From JAHEJE01 sp965216335 (lineage in GTDB: Bacteria; Pseudomonadota; Alphaproteobacteria; Rhizobiales; Aestuariivirgaceae), in the NCBI GenBank assembly GCA_965216335.1, contig OZ244154.1, positions 1,488,001 through 1,552,000 of the forward strand: a stretch of DNA of 64,000 nt, in the 5' to 3' direction. Each line of letters opens with the position of its first letter. The stretch's first letter is position 1. A program made the position numbers and the translations under genes. The notes beneath the pieces were generated by a model. That model saw nothing but the letters and a program-made list of their open reading frames with translations. It searched no databases and was not told where the DNA came from. Positions 1 to 8,932 of this stretch are shown piece after piece.

Positions 1-670
1 CATCCTTCGCCACGATGACGGGGTCGCCCTTGCGCTGCGGGATTTCGACCGGGACGATTTCCTCGCCCAGCCGGCCGCTTTCCTGAGCCTCCACCGCCCG
101 CGCCTGGCTGCGGCAGGCGAAAGCGTCCTGATCGACGCGTGAAATGTTGAAATCCGCAGCGACGTTCTCGCCGGTCTCCGGCATCGAGTCGATACCATAG
201 AGTTTCTTCAACACGGGATTGACGAACCGCCAGCCGATGGTGGTGTCGTAGATCTCGGCGTTGCGCGAAAACGCCTGGGCCGCCTTGGGCAAGACGAACG
301 GTGCGCGCGACATGGACTCGACCCCGCCAGCAATCACCAGTTCCGCCTCGCCGGTGCGTACCTGGCGCGCCGCCATGGCCACCGCGTCGAGCCCGGAACC
401 GCACAACCGGTTGACGGTAACCCCGGGCACGCTGACCGGTAGGCCGGCGATCAGGGCGGCCATGCGGGCAACGTTGCGGTTGTCTTCTCCCGCCTGATTG
501 GCACAGCCGTAGATCACATCGTCGACAACCTGCCAGTCGACGCCCGGATTACGGGCCATCAGTGCCTTGAGCGGATGCGCCGCCAGGTCATCGGTGCGCA
601 CAGCGGACAGTGCACCGCCGAACCGCCCGATCGGAGTACGGATATAGTCACAAATGAATGCCTCTTCCAT
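1..670 (-). CDS. pcaF: Beta-ketoadipyl-CoA thiolase, C-terminus missing (window edge)
   Basis: Thiolase that cleaves 3-oxoadipyl-CoA with CoA into succinyl-CoA and acetyl-CoA, the last step of the beta-ketoadipate pathway for aromatic compounds. The 223 visible residues start MEEAFICDYIRTPIGRFGG, the N-terminus characteristic of PcaF rather than of PhaA-type acetoacetyl-CoA thiolases. The acylated nucleophile is Cys90 in NRLCGSG, followed by the GGVESMSRAPF motif. About 180 C-terminal residues, with the second catalytic Cys and the His, lie beyond base 1. The ATG at 670 is preceded by an A-rich AAAAAGG about ten bases upstream. It diverges from the fusion gene at 942. A broad-specificity acetyl-CoA acetyltransferase is the alternative. 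Confidence 0.88.
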   Translation of the reverse strand, partial: MEEAFICDYIRTPIGRFGGALSAVRTDDLAAHPLKALMARNPGVDWQVVDDVIYGCANQAGEDNRNVARMAALIAGLPVSVPGVTVNRLCGSGLDAVAMAARQVRTGEAELVIAGGVESMSRAPFVLPKAAQAFSRNAEIYDTTIGWRFVNPVLKKLYGIDSMPETGENVAADFNISRVDQDAFACRSQARAVEAQESGRLGEEIVPVEIPQRKGDPVIVAKD

Positions 671-941
671 GCTGTCGTCAGCCTTTTTGATACCGGAATT
701 TTGGCGCGCAGTATTTCCCACCCGGCAGTCATTGGCAATGCCGCGGAATGCGGCGATTGCGCCGTATCGGCGGTATTGGCCGGATCGGGCCTGTCCACAT
801 GCCGGGAAAGTCCGGATTCGGCGTTTCCGCGCCGTTTTGCGCCGCTTTCATTCACCCGGTCGATCGGCTAGACACCTAGGTTGCTGCGCTGGGAACGCAT
901 AACAAAGTCACACTTCTGTCGAGACAAGGGGTATCTTTGAG

Positions 942-3908
942 ATGAGCGACATCGACACGCTGAAGACTCAGCGCGAAGCATCGATCGCGGCAACCGCAGG
1001 CGGCCCGCCGGCCCGCACCAACAACCAGTTCTTCGGCGTCGGCCCGATCACCGACATGACCCGCGACGAGGCCGACGCGCGGCGCACGCGCTTTGCGTTC
1101 GAGAGCTGGCTGGAAGCCAACTACCGCAAGTTCGACGACACGGGCAACGACATCGGCCCGTTCACCGCCGCCGAACTCGGGCGCTCCATGCACCGCGGCT
1201 ACCCGGCCGACAAGGTGCTCGGCGACATGATGCGCGAGATCCACCGCTATTTCGAGTTCCCCAAACAGAACAAGATGGCCGTTGGCCTCGGCGGCGGCCA
1301 CTCCGGCTTCACCGTGGCCGTCATGCACATGATAACCGCCAACGACCCGGCCCAGCATGTCTTCGTCGACACCCCGCGCCCGGAGAGCGATGCCGGCAAG
1401 GCGGGCGGCTTCTTCCGCCAGTCCTGGGGCACTCAGTTGATCGAGATGCACCGCTACGCCGAGAACGGTGATGAGACCCGCATCCACTTCTCCGGCAATG
1501 AAGGCGCAATTCCGTCCGCCGACGAGCTGTCCGCCATGGGCATCAAGCTATTCATCGGTGTCGGCCACGAGACCACTGGTGCCTCGACCTACTCCGACCA
1601 GGACGTCGCCAACCTGCTTGAATGGATTGATCGCGACCCTGCCAACCACCACGCCGTCATTGACGCCACTTCGATGCTTGGATCAATGGTCTGGCCTGAA
1701 GCGGTCGTGCGCGAGTTCATGACCAAGTGCTGCATGTTCATGCCGTTCCAAAAGGCCATCGGCGGCATCTCCGGTTATCTGATCTGCTCGTTTACCCCGG
1801 CCGCCATGGACCTGATCGAAGCCAATCAGAAGGACCCGTCCTGGGCCATTCCGCGCCAGCTCAAGATCGTCGTGCCGAAGGACCCCAAGATGCCGCTGAC
1901 CGGCGAGAAGACGGTCATGCTCGGCCCGATCTATGACCCGCAGGCCGACAAGATGCTCGGAGGCATCATCAACACATACTCAACGCTCGCCTTCGCCGAA
2001 ACGACATTCGGACTCCTGAGAGCCGAGAAGATGGTCGGGTCAGTCAGCCGTATGAACGCCCGGTCGATCACCAACCGCGACGCGGTCAACAGTTGGGTCG
2101 AGTCCCACCCGCTGTTCGAACTGGGCGTGAAGGATGCCGAGCGGCGCGGCGCTGCCGTCACCCTGCTTGGTGTCAAGGATCGCGACATCACCGACGCCGG
2201 CGACCATGCCGCCATCATCGCCAAGGCCAAGCAAATCCTGTCCTACGACGGCCTGACCCATCCCAACGGCCAGTATGAACGCGGTCTCGACGTGGCGCGC
2301 TATGTCAACGCCTTTCCCGGCACGCCCGGCGATTTCCGCGCCTGGATCGGCGGCATCCGCCCGGTCGATGACATCAACGCCCTGCTCGACAACCTTGAGT
2401 ACGCCTATCATCGCGCCAAGATCGTCCACCTGGAAGAAAAACTCGCCGCCGAAGGTGTCACCTTCGATGCCCCCGCCGATGCTTCGGCCCGTATCCGCAA
2501 GGACGATCGGAACAAGGCCTACAAGGTCCTGGTCTGCGATCTTGTCGGCCTGAAGTTCGATGCGAACGGCAACCCGGATCACTCCGAGGTCCGCGCCCAT
2601 GTCGAGGAGAAAGGCGGCGTGTTCCACGACGGCCCGGCCGAAGATGGCGCAAGCTACCAGGCCGGCAAGATCCACTTCTTCTACCAACCGAACCTGTCGA
2701 CCCGTGACGAGCTGCTGCCGATCACCGACAAGGGCCAGTATGACGGCGTGATCGCCGCTGCGACCTTCCTGCCGCCCGAGTCGCAGTTCGCCGAAGGCGG
2801 TGTGCGCATCGGCGCCGGCACCGGCAACATGGCCTGTGCCTGCTGGGGCGGCGGCGACGGCGCCGGAGGGTCCGCGCCGTTGATGAACACGCCGAGCTTC
2901 AACTCGCGCGCCACCGCCCACATGGCCATCAAGGCGCTGCTCAAAGTGACCCCAGATCTGCCGGTCGACACCATGCACGACATGGTCTGCGCCGGCGACT
3001 TCGACACCGGCAAGCAGTTGAAGGACTTCCCGACCGAGAAGCTGGAAGGCAAGCGCATGGCCGTCATCGGCTTCGGCAACATCGGCCGCGAGGTTGCCCG
3101 CATCGCCCAGAGTTTTGGCATCAAGGTTGCCGTCTATGCCCGCCCGCACCACAAGGAGTGGATCGAGTCGGAAGGCTTCGAGTACGCCGACAGCATGGAA
3201 ACCGCCGCCGAGGGTGCCGACTTTCTGTCGCCGCACACCGGCCTCGGCGCACTGGTCGACGGCAAGTTCGCCAATGCCGGCATTGTCGATGCGGGCATCC
3301 TCAACCGGATGAACGACGGCGCCATCATCATCAACTACGACCGCGGCGAAGTCATCAATGCCGACGATCTCGACGCCGCGCTCGCCTCCGGCAAGGTGCG
3401 CTATGCCGCCATCGACGCCGACCTGTTCAAGAACGCCGAGACCGGTGAATTGTCCGGCCCGATGGTGCCCTACCTGCCACTGATCGAAAAGCATCCCGGC
3501 AAGCTGGAACTGCTGCCGCACGCAGCCGCCGACACCGAGCACCTGTCGCGCGTCGAAGGGGCAAAGCAGGCCGTCGACCAACTGTTCGATGCCATCCAGT
3601 ACAGGTCGATCATGAACCTGAAGGGCGACCTGCCGGAGGGCTACGCCAACGCCGGCGCCAAGACGGTGAACGGCGTCGGCAAGGTTACCGTCGGCGGCCT
3701 GACCGGCGCGGCTTGCGACGGCGATTGCTGCGGCGAACTGCGCGGCCTGGCCGAAGAGATGGCCGCATTGTGGGCCGCCATCAACTCCACAACCGACCCC
3801 GACCGCCGCAACGACCTGATCGCGCGCTACGGCGCTGACCTGGTAAAGGCATCCAACCGCTACGCCAGCCTGATGGATGGCCTGGGATTGAAGGGTCCGT
3901 ATGGTTGA
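942..3908 (+). CDS. SerC-like aminotransferase fused to D-2-hydroxyacid dehydrogenase
   Basis: A 988-residue two-domain protein. Residues 1–500 resemble class V (phosphoserine-type) aminotransferases; the PLP lysine is probably Lys271 in FQKAIGG, matching the QKNIGPAG site of SerC. Residues about 520–890 resemble D-3-phosphoglycerate and related dehydrogenases, with an NAD-binding GFGNIG near 709, catalytic-type Arg801 in YDRGEV and His860 in LPHAAAD. The usual catalytic Glu is not obvious. A tail of about 90 residues carries a Cys-rich GAACDGDCCGE segment. An AAGGGG ribosome site lies ten bases before the ATG. SerA and SerC catalyse consecutive steps of serine synthesis, so a fused pathway enzyme is a natural guess, but both halves are divergent and the substrates are unknown. 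Confidence 0.75.
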   Translation: MSDIDTLKTQREASIAATAGGPPARTNNQFFGVGPITDMTRDEADARRTRFAFESWLEANYRKFDDTGNDIGPFTAAELGRSMHRGYPADKVLGDMMREIHRYFEFPKQNKMAVGLGGGHSGFTVAVMHMITANDPAQHVFVDTPRPESDAGKAGGFFRQSWGTQLIEMHRYAENGDETRIHFSGNEGAIPSADELSAMGIKLFIGVGHETTGASTYSDQDVANLLEWIDRDPANHHAVIDATSMLGSMVWPEAVVREFMTKCCMFMPFQKAIGGISGYLICSFTPAAMDLIEANQKDPSWAIPRQLKIVVPKDPKMPLTGEKTVMLGPIYDPQADKMLGGIINTYSTLAFAETTFGLLRAEKMVGSVSRMNARSITNRDAVNSWVESHPLFELGVKDAERRGAAVTLLGVKDRDITDAGDHAAIIAKAKQILSYDGLTHPNGQYERGLDVARYVNAFPGTPGDFRAWIGGIRPVDDINALLDNLEYAYHRAKIVHLEEKLAAEGVTFDAPADASARIRKDDRNKAYKVLVCDLVGLKFDANGNPDHSEVRAHVEEKGGVFHDGPAEDGASYQAGKIHFFYQPNLSTRDELLPITDKGQYDGVIAAATFLPPESQFAEGGVRIGAGTGNMACACWGGGDGAGGSAPLMNTPSFNSRATAHMAIKALLKVTPDLPVDTMHDMVCAGDFDTGKQLKDFPTEKLEGKRMAVIGFGNIGREVARIAQSFGIKVAVYARPHHKEWIESEGFEYADSMETAAEGADFLSPHTGLGALVDGKFANAGIVDAGILNRMNDGAIIINYDRGEVINADDLDAALASGKVRYAAIDADLFKNAETGELSGPMVPYLPLIEKHPGKLELLPHAAADTEHLSRVEGAKQAVDQLFDAIQYRSIMNLKGDLPEGYANAGAKTVNGVGKVTVGGLTGAACDGDCCGELRGLAEEMAALWAAINSTTDPDRRNDLIARYGADLVKASNRYASLMDGLGLKGPYG

Positions 3909-3989
3909 TGCAACGGCGGACCGAACCGCCGCCAAACCCCATCACGGTGCGGAAGCCACGTGATACCGATCAAAAACTCCTGCCCTATA

Positions 3990-4080
3990 GCGTCACCCCG
4001 GCGAAGGCCGGGGTCCAGCGCAGCAATCACCTGAAGTAGCTGACATGCCCTATGGATTCCGGCCTTCGCCGGAATGACGC
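3990..4080. repeat. Palindromic intergenic repeat of the CCCCGGCGAAGGCCGGGG type
   Basis: A 91-bp imperfect inverted repeat. The left arm GCGTCACCCCGGCGAAGGCC and the right arm, which reads GGCCTTCGCCGGAATGACGC, are near reverse complements; each arm also contains its own small hairpin (CCCCGGC-gaag-GCCGGGG). Elements of this kind are common between genes in alphaproteobacteria. It lies between two convergent genes, where it could form the end of both transcripts. Confidence 0.8.
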
Positions 4081-4121
4081 TGTGTCGAGTTTGTAGGGAG
4101 TCTTGCAATTGATCCAATCCA

Positions 4122-5816
4122 CTACCGCATTCCCAGAACGATGGTCCTGTCCTTCGGGCTGGTCACGCGGTAGCCGAAGTTGATGGACATTTTTTCGCCC
4201 TCCGCCAGATCGTGGTTCCAGGCGAGAACCCCGCGCTTGTGATCGACATCGCGCTCGCTCGGGCGGGTCGTGCCGGGCAACATCTTAACGGTGATGTCCT
4301 CATGCGTCGCGTAGGGCATGCGGGCGTAGATCTTCACCGGCATGGTGCGGGCATGCAGGTTTTCCACATCGATCACCCAGGAGTTTTCCTGCACGGTGTC
4401 CGTTGAAATGATGCCGCTCTCGCTGGTTTCGCTGTGCACCTCGGTGTGCGTGACCTTGATGCGGTCATCGGCGCCGAAGCCCAATGCATGCTCCTCGCCG
4501 GGCGACAGCAGCGGCAGATGCCCGGCGCCCATGTAGACATTGTCGCGGAACAGCAAGACCCGGCCCGGCAGCAATGGCGTATCGCCACCGGCGGTGAACT
4601 TCGCCGTCAGGTAGGCGTTGGGATCGAGTTCCGGCACGGCATGGGCGCTGAGGCTGGCGGAGACAGCGGCAGAGGAAATCTCGACCTTGCGCGCGGTGCC
4701 GCGGTTGTCGATCGAGACCCGCCCGGGAATTTCGTAGAGCGCCTGGAAGCCTGCGGTGACAACCCTGGTCTGCTCCTGGGTGATGGCCTGTGCTTCGTCA
4801 GCCGATGGTTCACCGGCACCCGCCTGACCTGTAACGGATGGCGCGTTTGCATCCCGCTTGTTCGCAAGCTGGTCAACGAACGACTCGCGCTCTTCTCTGA
4901 CCACCTTTGAATGATCGCGCCAGAACCTCAGGCCCAGCGCTTGCAGTTGCGGCGCTGCGGTGGCGCCGGCCGGGCGGGCGGTCGACAGGGTGAGCGCAAC
5001 GTCATTCCAGGCTTCGGTCGTGTGCTGAACGATCTGCGCCCGGCGCACCAGTTCCAGCGTCGGGTCGGCGCCCGGGCCGGGAACGCTCAGGCGGGCATCG
5101 TAGAACGGCTGCCAGCCGGCATTGCTTATGCGGTACTTGATGCGGAATGTGCCGGAGGTGGCAGCCGGGCTCGCCAGGTGGACACTGACAATCGCCTTGA
5201 CGTGCTGGCGCGGCGCCAGCTCGCTGATCTTCTTCTGAAGCTCGACGATCTGTTCATTGACCTTGCGGGTCCGGATGCGCGCGTCAAGCACCCGGGCATC
5301 AAGCTTCTGCAAGCGGTCGGCGACCAGATCGAACAGGTTGCCGAGTTCGACACTGTCGACCTGCAGTTCGCTGTCGGCAGGCCGCTTGGTGGTGAACGGC
5401 CGGCGCGCCAGATCCTGGATCAACTGGCGTTGGTAACCGGCGTTTTCGATCAACTGGCCAAGGCCGGCGGTTTCGTCGCGCAAAGTTTCAATCCGGCTTT
5501 CCAGCTGTGCCCGGCGGCCGGCGGTCTCGGCATCGTCGCTGACATGGACGATCCGCGAGTCGACCGAGCCGATGCGCACCGCCGCACCGGCATTGCCCTC
5601 GACCCGGATCGACTGGGTGTCGATGCCGCCGGGCAGATCGTCAAGCACCAGGGTGTGGTCGCCGGCGGCGATGTCGACACGTGCCAGGCGCGTGATCTCG
5701 GCGCCCTGCGGATAGACCGTGACCGCATCGATTTTCGAGTGCGCGGAAATCTGCGCCGCCGCTACCGGGGTTGCGAATGTGGTTGCCAGCAGCAGCGCTG
5801 CGAATGTGTATTTCAT
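4122..5816 (-). CDS. MuiA-family / DUF4139 secreted protein
   Basis: A 564-residue protein with a clear signal peptide (MKYTFAALLLATTFATPVAAA) followed by the N-terminal domain of mucoidy-inhibitor-A-like proteins (HSKIDAVTVYPQGAEITR), a helical coiled-coil stretch near residues 110–210, and a C-terminal DUF4139 domain (KYRISNAGWQPFYDARL and, near the end, GEKMSINFGYRVTSPKDR). Members are periplasmic or outer-membrane-associated; their biochemical role is not established. The ATG at 5816 has GGAG eight bases upstream; the open frame continues further 5' but without a signal peptide at its start. It appears to be a single-gene unit. Confidence 0.82.
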   Translation of the reverse strand: MKYTFAALLLATTFATPVAAAQISAHSKIDAVTVYPQGAEITRLARVDIAAGDHTLVLDDLPGGIDTQSIRVEGNAGAAVRIGSVDSRIVHVSDDAETAGRRAQLESRIETLRDETAGLGQLIENAGYQRQLIQDLARRPFTTKRPADSELQVDSVELGNLFDLVADRLQKLDARVLDARIRTRKVNEQIVELQKKISELAPRQHVKAIVSVHLASPAATSGTFRIKYRISNAGWQPFYDARLSVPGPGADPTLELVRRAQIVQHTTEAWNDVALTLSTARPAGATAAPQLQALGLRFWRDHSKVVREERESFVDQLANKRDANAPSVTGQAGAGEPSADEAQAITQEQTRVVTAGFQALYEIPGRVSIDNRGTARKVEISSAAVSASLSAHAVPELDPNAYLTAKFTAGGDTPLLPGRVLLFRDNVYMGAGHLPLLSPGEEHALGFGADDRIKVTHTEVHSETSESGIISTDTVQENSWVIDVENLHARTMPVKIYARMPYATHEDITVKMLPGTTRPSERDVDHKRGVLAWNHDLAEGEKMSINFGYRVTSPKDRTIVLGMR

Positions 5817-5967
5817 GCTCTGTCTCCAGGTTTGCCCAAGGGGCGGCCAACTCTCGGCAGGGGCAAGCAACCCCGGCACTTCAGACATAAGACGCCGCAC
5901 GACGGGTATTCCTTGGAGGGAGGATGAAACTTTTTCGGCCTGGTACCACCGCCCCCTCCCCCAACAG

Positions 5968-6064
5968 TCATCCCGGAAAGACCGACAGGTCTTGTCCGGG
6001 ATCTCCGGACGGTGCAGCAAGGCACGGAGTCCCGGCTCTCGCTTGCGCTCGGCCCGGATGACAA
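5968..6064. repeat. Dispersed repeat family 'TCATCCCGG', copy 1
   Basis: A 97-bp element bounded by TCATCCCGG and CCCGGATGACA. It shares its organisation with the copy at 42240–42337. The inner hairpin is AAGACC-gaca-GGTCTT here and AAGGCC-gaca-GGCCTT in the other copy, a compensatory A-T to G-C change. Confidence 0.75.
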
Positions 6065-6116
6065 CTTGGGGCATGGTTTTGTTCCTGGCACGGACTGACC
6101 CCCGCGGGGAAATCGT

Positions 6117-6202
6117 CCCCTCTCCCCTCGCGGGGTGCGGACCGGTCAGCAATCGCTCCAGTGGAGCGATTGCCGGTCCAAACGGCCAGGGTGAGGGGGT
6201 GG
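6117..6202. repeat. Dispersed repeat around GACCGGTCAGCAATCGCTCC, copy 1
   Basis: An 86-bp element whose core contains the palindrome ATCGCTCCAGTGGAGCGAT inside a larger GGACCGG...CCGGTCC stem, ending GGGTGAGGGGGTGGG. A nearly identical copy is at 49806–49891. No coding content. Confidence 0.85.
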
Positions 6203-6242
6203 GCGGTGCAGCTTGGCTGGGACGGCGTTGGTTGCACCGCCG

Positions 6243-6306
6243 ACCCCCTCACCCTCCCACGGTCCTGCGGACCGCGGGCCCCTCCCTCTCCCGCCTTGGG
6301 GAGAGG
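6243..6306. repeat. Dispersed repeat 'CCCCCTCACCCTCCCACGG', copy 1
   Basis: A 64-bp element: CCCCCTCACCCTCCCAC, a short hairpin (GGTCC-tgc-GGACC), then CCCTCCCTCTCCCGC and GGGGAGAGG. The same element occurs in reverse at 46351–46419 and inside uvrB at 52529–52592, with matched changes in the hairpin stem. Confidence 0.85.
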
Positions 6307-6485
6307 CGAAGAGGCACAGCTTCGCACCTGGCACGGCGTGACATCCGCGCATGAAACTTCAGGGAAAGACGGAATGCCGAGGTCGGATGGCATGAGACGT
6401 CTCTATGGAAAGGAAGGGGATAGGCTGCCGCCCAATCCGGCATTCCGTCACGGTCTGTTACATACCTTAAGGCGTGCCGCCTTGG

Positions 6486-6580
6486 GGTTTTATTGGTTTC
6501 CGCTTGGGCGTCCGCCCAAGCGTCCGTTCACGGGCCGGCGCAAAGCTAAGCTGCTTTGCTTGCCCTGCCACGGAGGGAGG
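6486..6580 (+). repeat. Three-hairpin repeat with covarying stems, copy 1
   Basis: A 95-bp element. It starts with a T-rich stretch, followed by hairpin 1 (CGCTTGGGCG-tc-CGCCCAAGCG), hairpin 2 (CCGT-tc-ACGG), hairpin 3 (GCAAAGC-taagct-GCTTTGC) and the conserved tail TTGCCCTGCCACGGAGG. Copies at 46233 and 48106 keep the architecture and tail but have different, still complementary, stem sequences. Confidence 0.8.
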
Positions 6581-7424
6581 GTGCCTGACGGCGCCCGCCC
6601 GAAACCAACCTCCCGGTTGGCCGTTCGCCAGGTGTACGCGCTCATCGTTCAGCTGCTCGGGATCGGCCTTTGAACAGATAGGCAAACCCTTCACCGCCAA
6701 ACGCCTTGGATAGACGCTGGTGCTTTCGCACCAGGGGCGCACACCGGATGCTGGAACCCTGAGGAGGGCCAAATAGAACGATCAGCTTGTCCGTGCTCGC
6801 TTACGCTCCGCTCGGGCTGATCTCCAGGGCCAACACGACGAACCGGTCCAATCTGTGAGACACAATCCATCTTCGCTGACACCTCCATCCTCGGGGGCGG
6901 ACCCTTTTCAACCTGTCCTACCAGGCGCCGCCCCAAACTCCAGAACCGCTCCCGCCACCACCGCCAGAGTTGGCTGTCGACGTTTCCCTCTGCAGGATGC
7001 AGGGCGACGGGTGGTATATTTGTACATCATTTGTTCCATTTTGTCAAGAACATTCGCCGAACAAAAACAACGCAAGGCACGACGAACAAATCTGCACAGC
7101 GAAGTCCCCTCCCCCTCGTGGGGAGGGCTAGGGTGGGGCCGGGCAGTGCCAAAAGTCTTAGGGCCGGCTTGCGTTGCACCGCTGCTCCCCACCCTAACCC
7201 TCCCCGCAAGGGGGAGGGAACGCCGCCGTGCCTGCCCGCAGGTCACGTCCGTCCATCGCTGAACCATGCGGCACCGCTTCACCCCACCCCCAGCCTCTCC
7301 CCGCAAGGGGGAGGGGAGCGCTGCGGTGTATTTTGGAAAGCCGTGGCCCCGCGCTGCATCATTACCGGGCATTCAAGATGATCCAGGGCGGTCAGGCTAC
7401 GCAGGGTGGCATCTTGCTGCGGAT
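6581..7424. other. Gene-free stretch with degenerate GC-rich repeats
   Basis: No convincing gene is visible. The stretch holds further pieces of palindromic repeats such as CCCTCCCCCTCGTGGGGAGGG near 7110 and CCCCGCAAGGGGGAGGG near 7203 and 7300; these also resemble sequences near 49680–49770. A short AT-rich patch lies near 7015–7060. Open frames here run across repeats and have no recognisable product. Confidence 0.6.
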
Positions 7425-8084
7425 TTACACCGGCTCTTCCGGCATACAGGAAAAATCGCCGGTTTCGGGATTGAGGGCCCACAGCTCGCCGGTGGCGATG
7501 TCGAACCACATGCCGTGCAATGACAGCCTGCCGCGGCCTTCGAGAATCGACACGCAGGGAAACGTGCGCAGGTTTTCCAGCGAATGGCGGATCGAAATGC
7601 GTTCAAGAGCGGTTTGACGCTCTGTCGCCGTCATCCATTCGTTGCCGGTAAGGGCATCGGCAGCCGGGCTCAGAAGCTCCATCCACTTGCCGATGAAATC
7701 ACCCGGCGACAACGGTTCGACACTTGGATCGAGCGCCGCCTTGACGCCGCCACACCGCCCATGACCGAGCACGACGACATGCTTTACCTTCAGGCTCTGC
7801 ACGGCGAACTCGAGAGCCGCAGACGTCGAGTGGTACTCGCCATCCGGCTTGTACGGCGGCACAATGTTGGCGACGTTGCGAACCACGAAGATTTCGCCCG
7901 GGCGGGCGTTGAAAATGATTTCAGGCGCGGCCCGGCTGTCGCAGCAGGCAATGATCAGGCTCTCCGGGCTTTGACCTTTTTCGGAGAGCTCCAGATAGCG
8001 CTGCCGTTCATCGGTAAAACGGCCGGCGCGGAACTCGCGATAACCGCGCGCCAGTGCTTGTGGAATGATCCCGGGATTGGCCAT
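7425..8084 (-). CDS. Beta-class carbonic anhydrase
   Basis: A 219-residue zinc enzyme that interconverts CO2 and bicarbonate in the cytoplasm. The zinc ligands are visible: Cys47 in CCDSR, with the Asp49–Arg51 pair, and His108 and Cys111 in GHGRCGG. NVANIVPPY and the substrate-pocket region are also present. The start at 8084 was chosen because GAGGAA lies seven bases upstream; an upstream in-frame start would add 29 residues of no family resemblance. Length fits the family. It is flanked by repeats on its 3' side and a divergent membrane-protein gene on the other. Confidence 0.93.
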   Translation of the reverse strand: MANPGIIPQALARGYREFRAGRFTDERQRYLELSEKGQSPESLIIACCDSRAAPEIIFNARPGEIFVVRNVANIVPPYKPDGEYHSTSAALEFAVQSLKVKHVVVLGHGRCGGVKAALDPSVEPLSPGDFIGKWMELLSPAADALTGNEWMTATERQTALERISIRHSLENLRTFPCVSILEGRGRLSLHGMWFDIATGELWALNPETGDFSCMPEEPV

Positions 8085-8230
8085 GCGCTTCCTCGAATGA
8101 CTGAAACCGGCATCCGTCTTAGCGCCTGGGTCTGCTTGGCGCAACGCCCCTGCGGCACAGGTTTCGCGCAATCCTCATCGGATAATTCCGTCAGGACGTT
8201 TCCGTAACACCTCTCAATGGAGTGACCGAC

Positions 8231-8806
8231 ATGGCCGGCAAACCCGCTGACGGTTCTGAAAGCCCCGGCAAGGGCGCGAAAATCATGGGTCTGCTGGTCA
8301 GGCTCTGTTACGGGCTTGGCCTTGCCGGCATCACCACGCTGCTGCTGGCGGGCATCGATCTTCACATGCTCGACCTGCGGCACGCCCTGGCACCGGCAGC
8401 CCTTCCTGCATTGGTGCTGTTCGTTGTTTGCACGGCCCTTGGCGGCGTCGCCGGCATGATGAGCGCCGGCAAGTCGGCGGGCCAGGCTGAAACCGCCAAT
8501 GAGGTTCTTGCCGCCCGGCTTGAGGGCCGCATGAAGACGGTGGAGGACAGGTTTTCCGCCTACCTCGGGGCCGAAGCCGACGCCGTGAAGAAAGAGCGGG
8601 ACGATCTGGCGGGGCAGCTCGATGCGATCCACCGTGCCGAGGAAGAAAGACGCAAGGCCGAAGAGCAAAGCCGGCTTGAGGAATTCGAGACACTCAAGCA
8701 GCAGAACCTTGAGCTGCAGGAACAGCTCCGGCTGACCGGCCTGGCCATGGCCAATGCCGTGTCCGAGAGCCGCGCGACCGCAACCGCCGGGGAAGACGCC
8801 GCCTGA
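8231..8806 (+). CDS. Membrane protein with C-terminal coiled coil, unknown function
   Basis: A 191-residue protein. Two hydrophobic helices (about residues 19–40 and 54–77) lie near the N-terminus, followed by a long charged, heptad-like segment (KKERDDLAGQLDAIHRAEEE and following residues, about 115–170) predicted to be a coiled coil. No enzymatic motif is visible. The ATG at 8231 is preferred over the GTG at 8222 because GGAG sits eight bases before it. It diverges from the carbonic anhydrase gene. I do not recognise the family. Confidence 0.7.
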   Translation: MAGKPADGSESPGKGAKIMGLLVRLCYGLGLAGITTLLLAGIDLHMLDLRHALAPAALPALVLFVVCTALGGVAGMMSAGKSAGQAETANEVLAARLEGRMKTVEDRFSAYLGAEADAVKKERDDLAGQLDAIHRAEEERRKAEEQSRLEEFETLKQQNLELQEQLRLTGLAMANAVSESRATATAGEDAA

Positions 8807-8849
8807 CGACAGCGCCACCGCGCCGGGGCCACTCGTCCCGACACCAGAG

Positions 8850-8932
8850 GAAGCCCGTTATCATCTCAGCCCAGCACACCAGTCAGCAAAACTTTCGCCA
8901 GTGCCGCAGGCACCGCGTGTGCCGCAGGCACC
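8850..8932. repeat. Degenerate member of the GACCGTTGTCA repeat family
   Basis: Contains CACACCAGTCAGCAAAACTT, comparable with CACAACAGTCAGCAAGGCC at 22590, followed by two copies of the palindrome GTGCCGCAGGCAC. The second GTGCCGCAGGCAC abuts the 3' end of the LysR gene. Confidence 0.45.
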
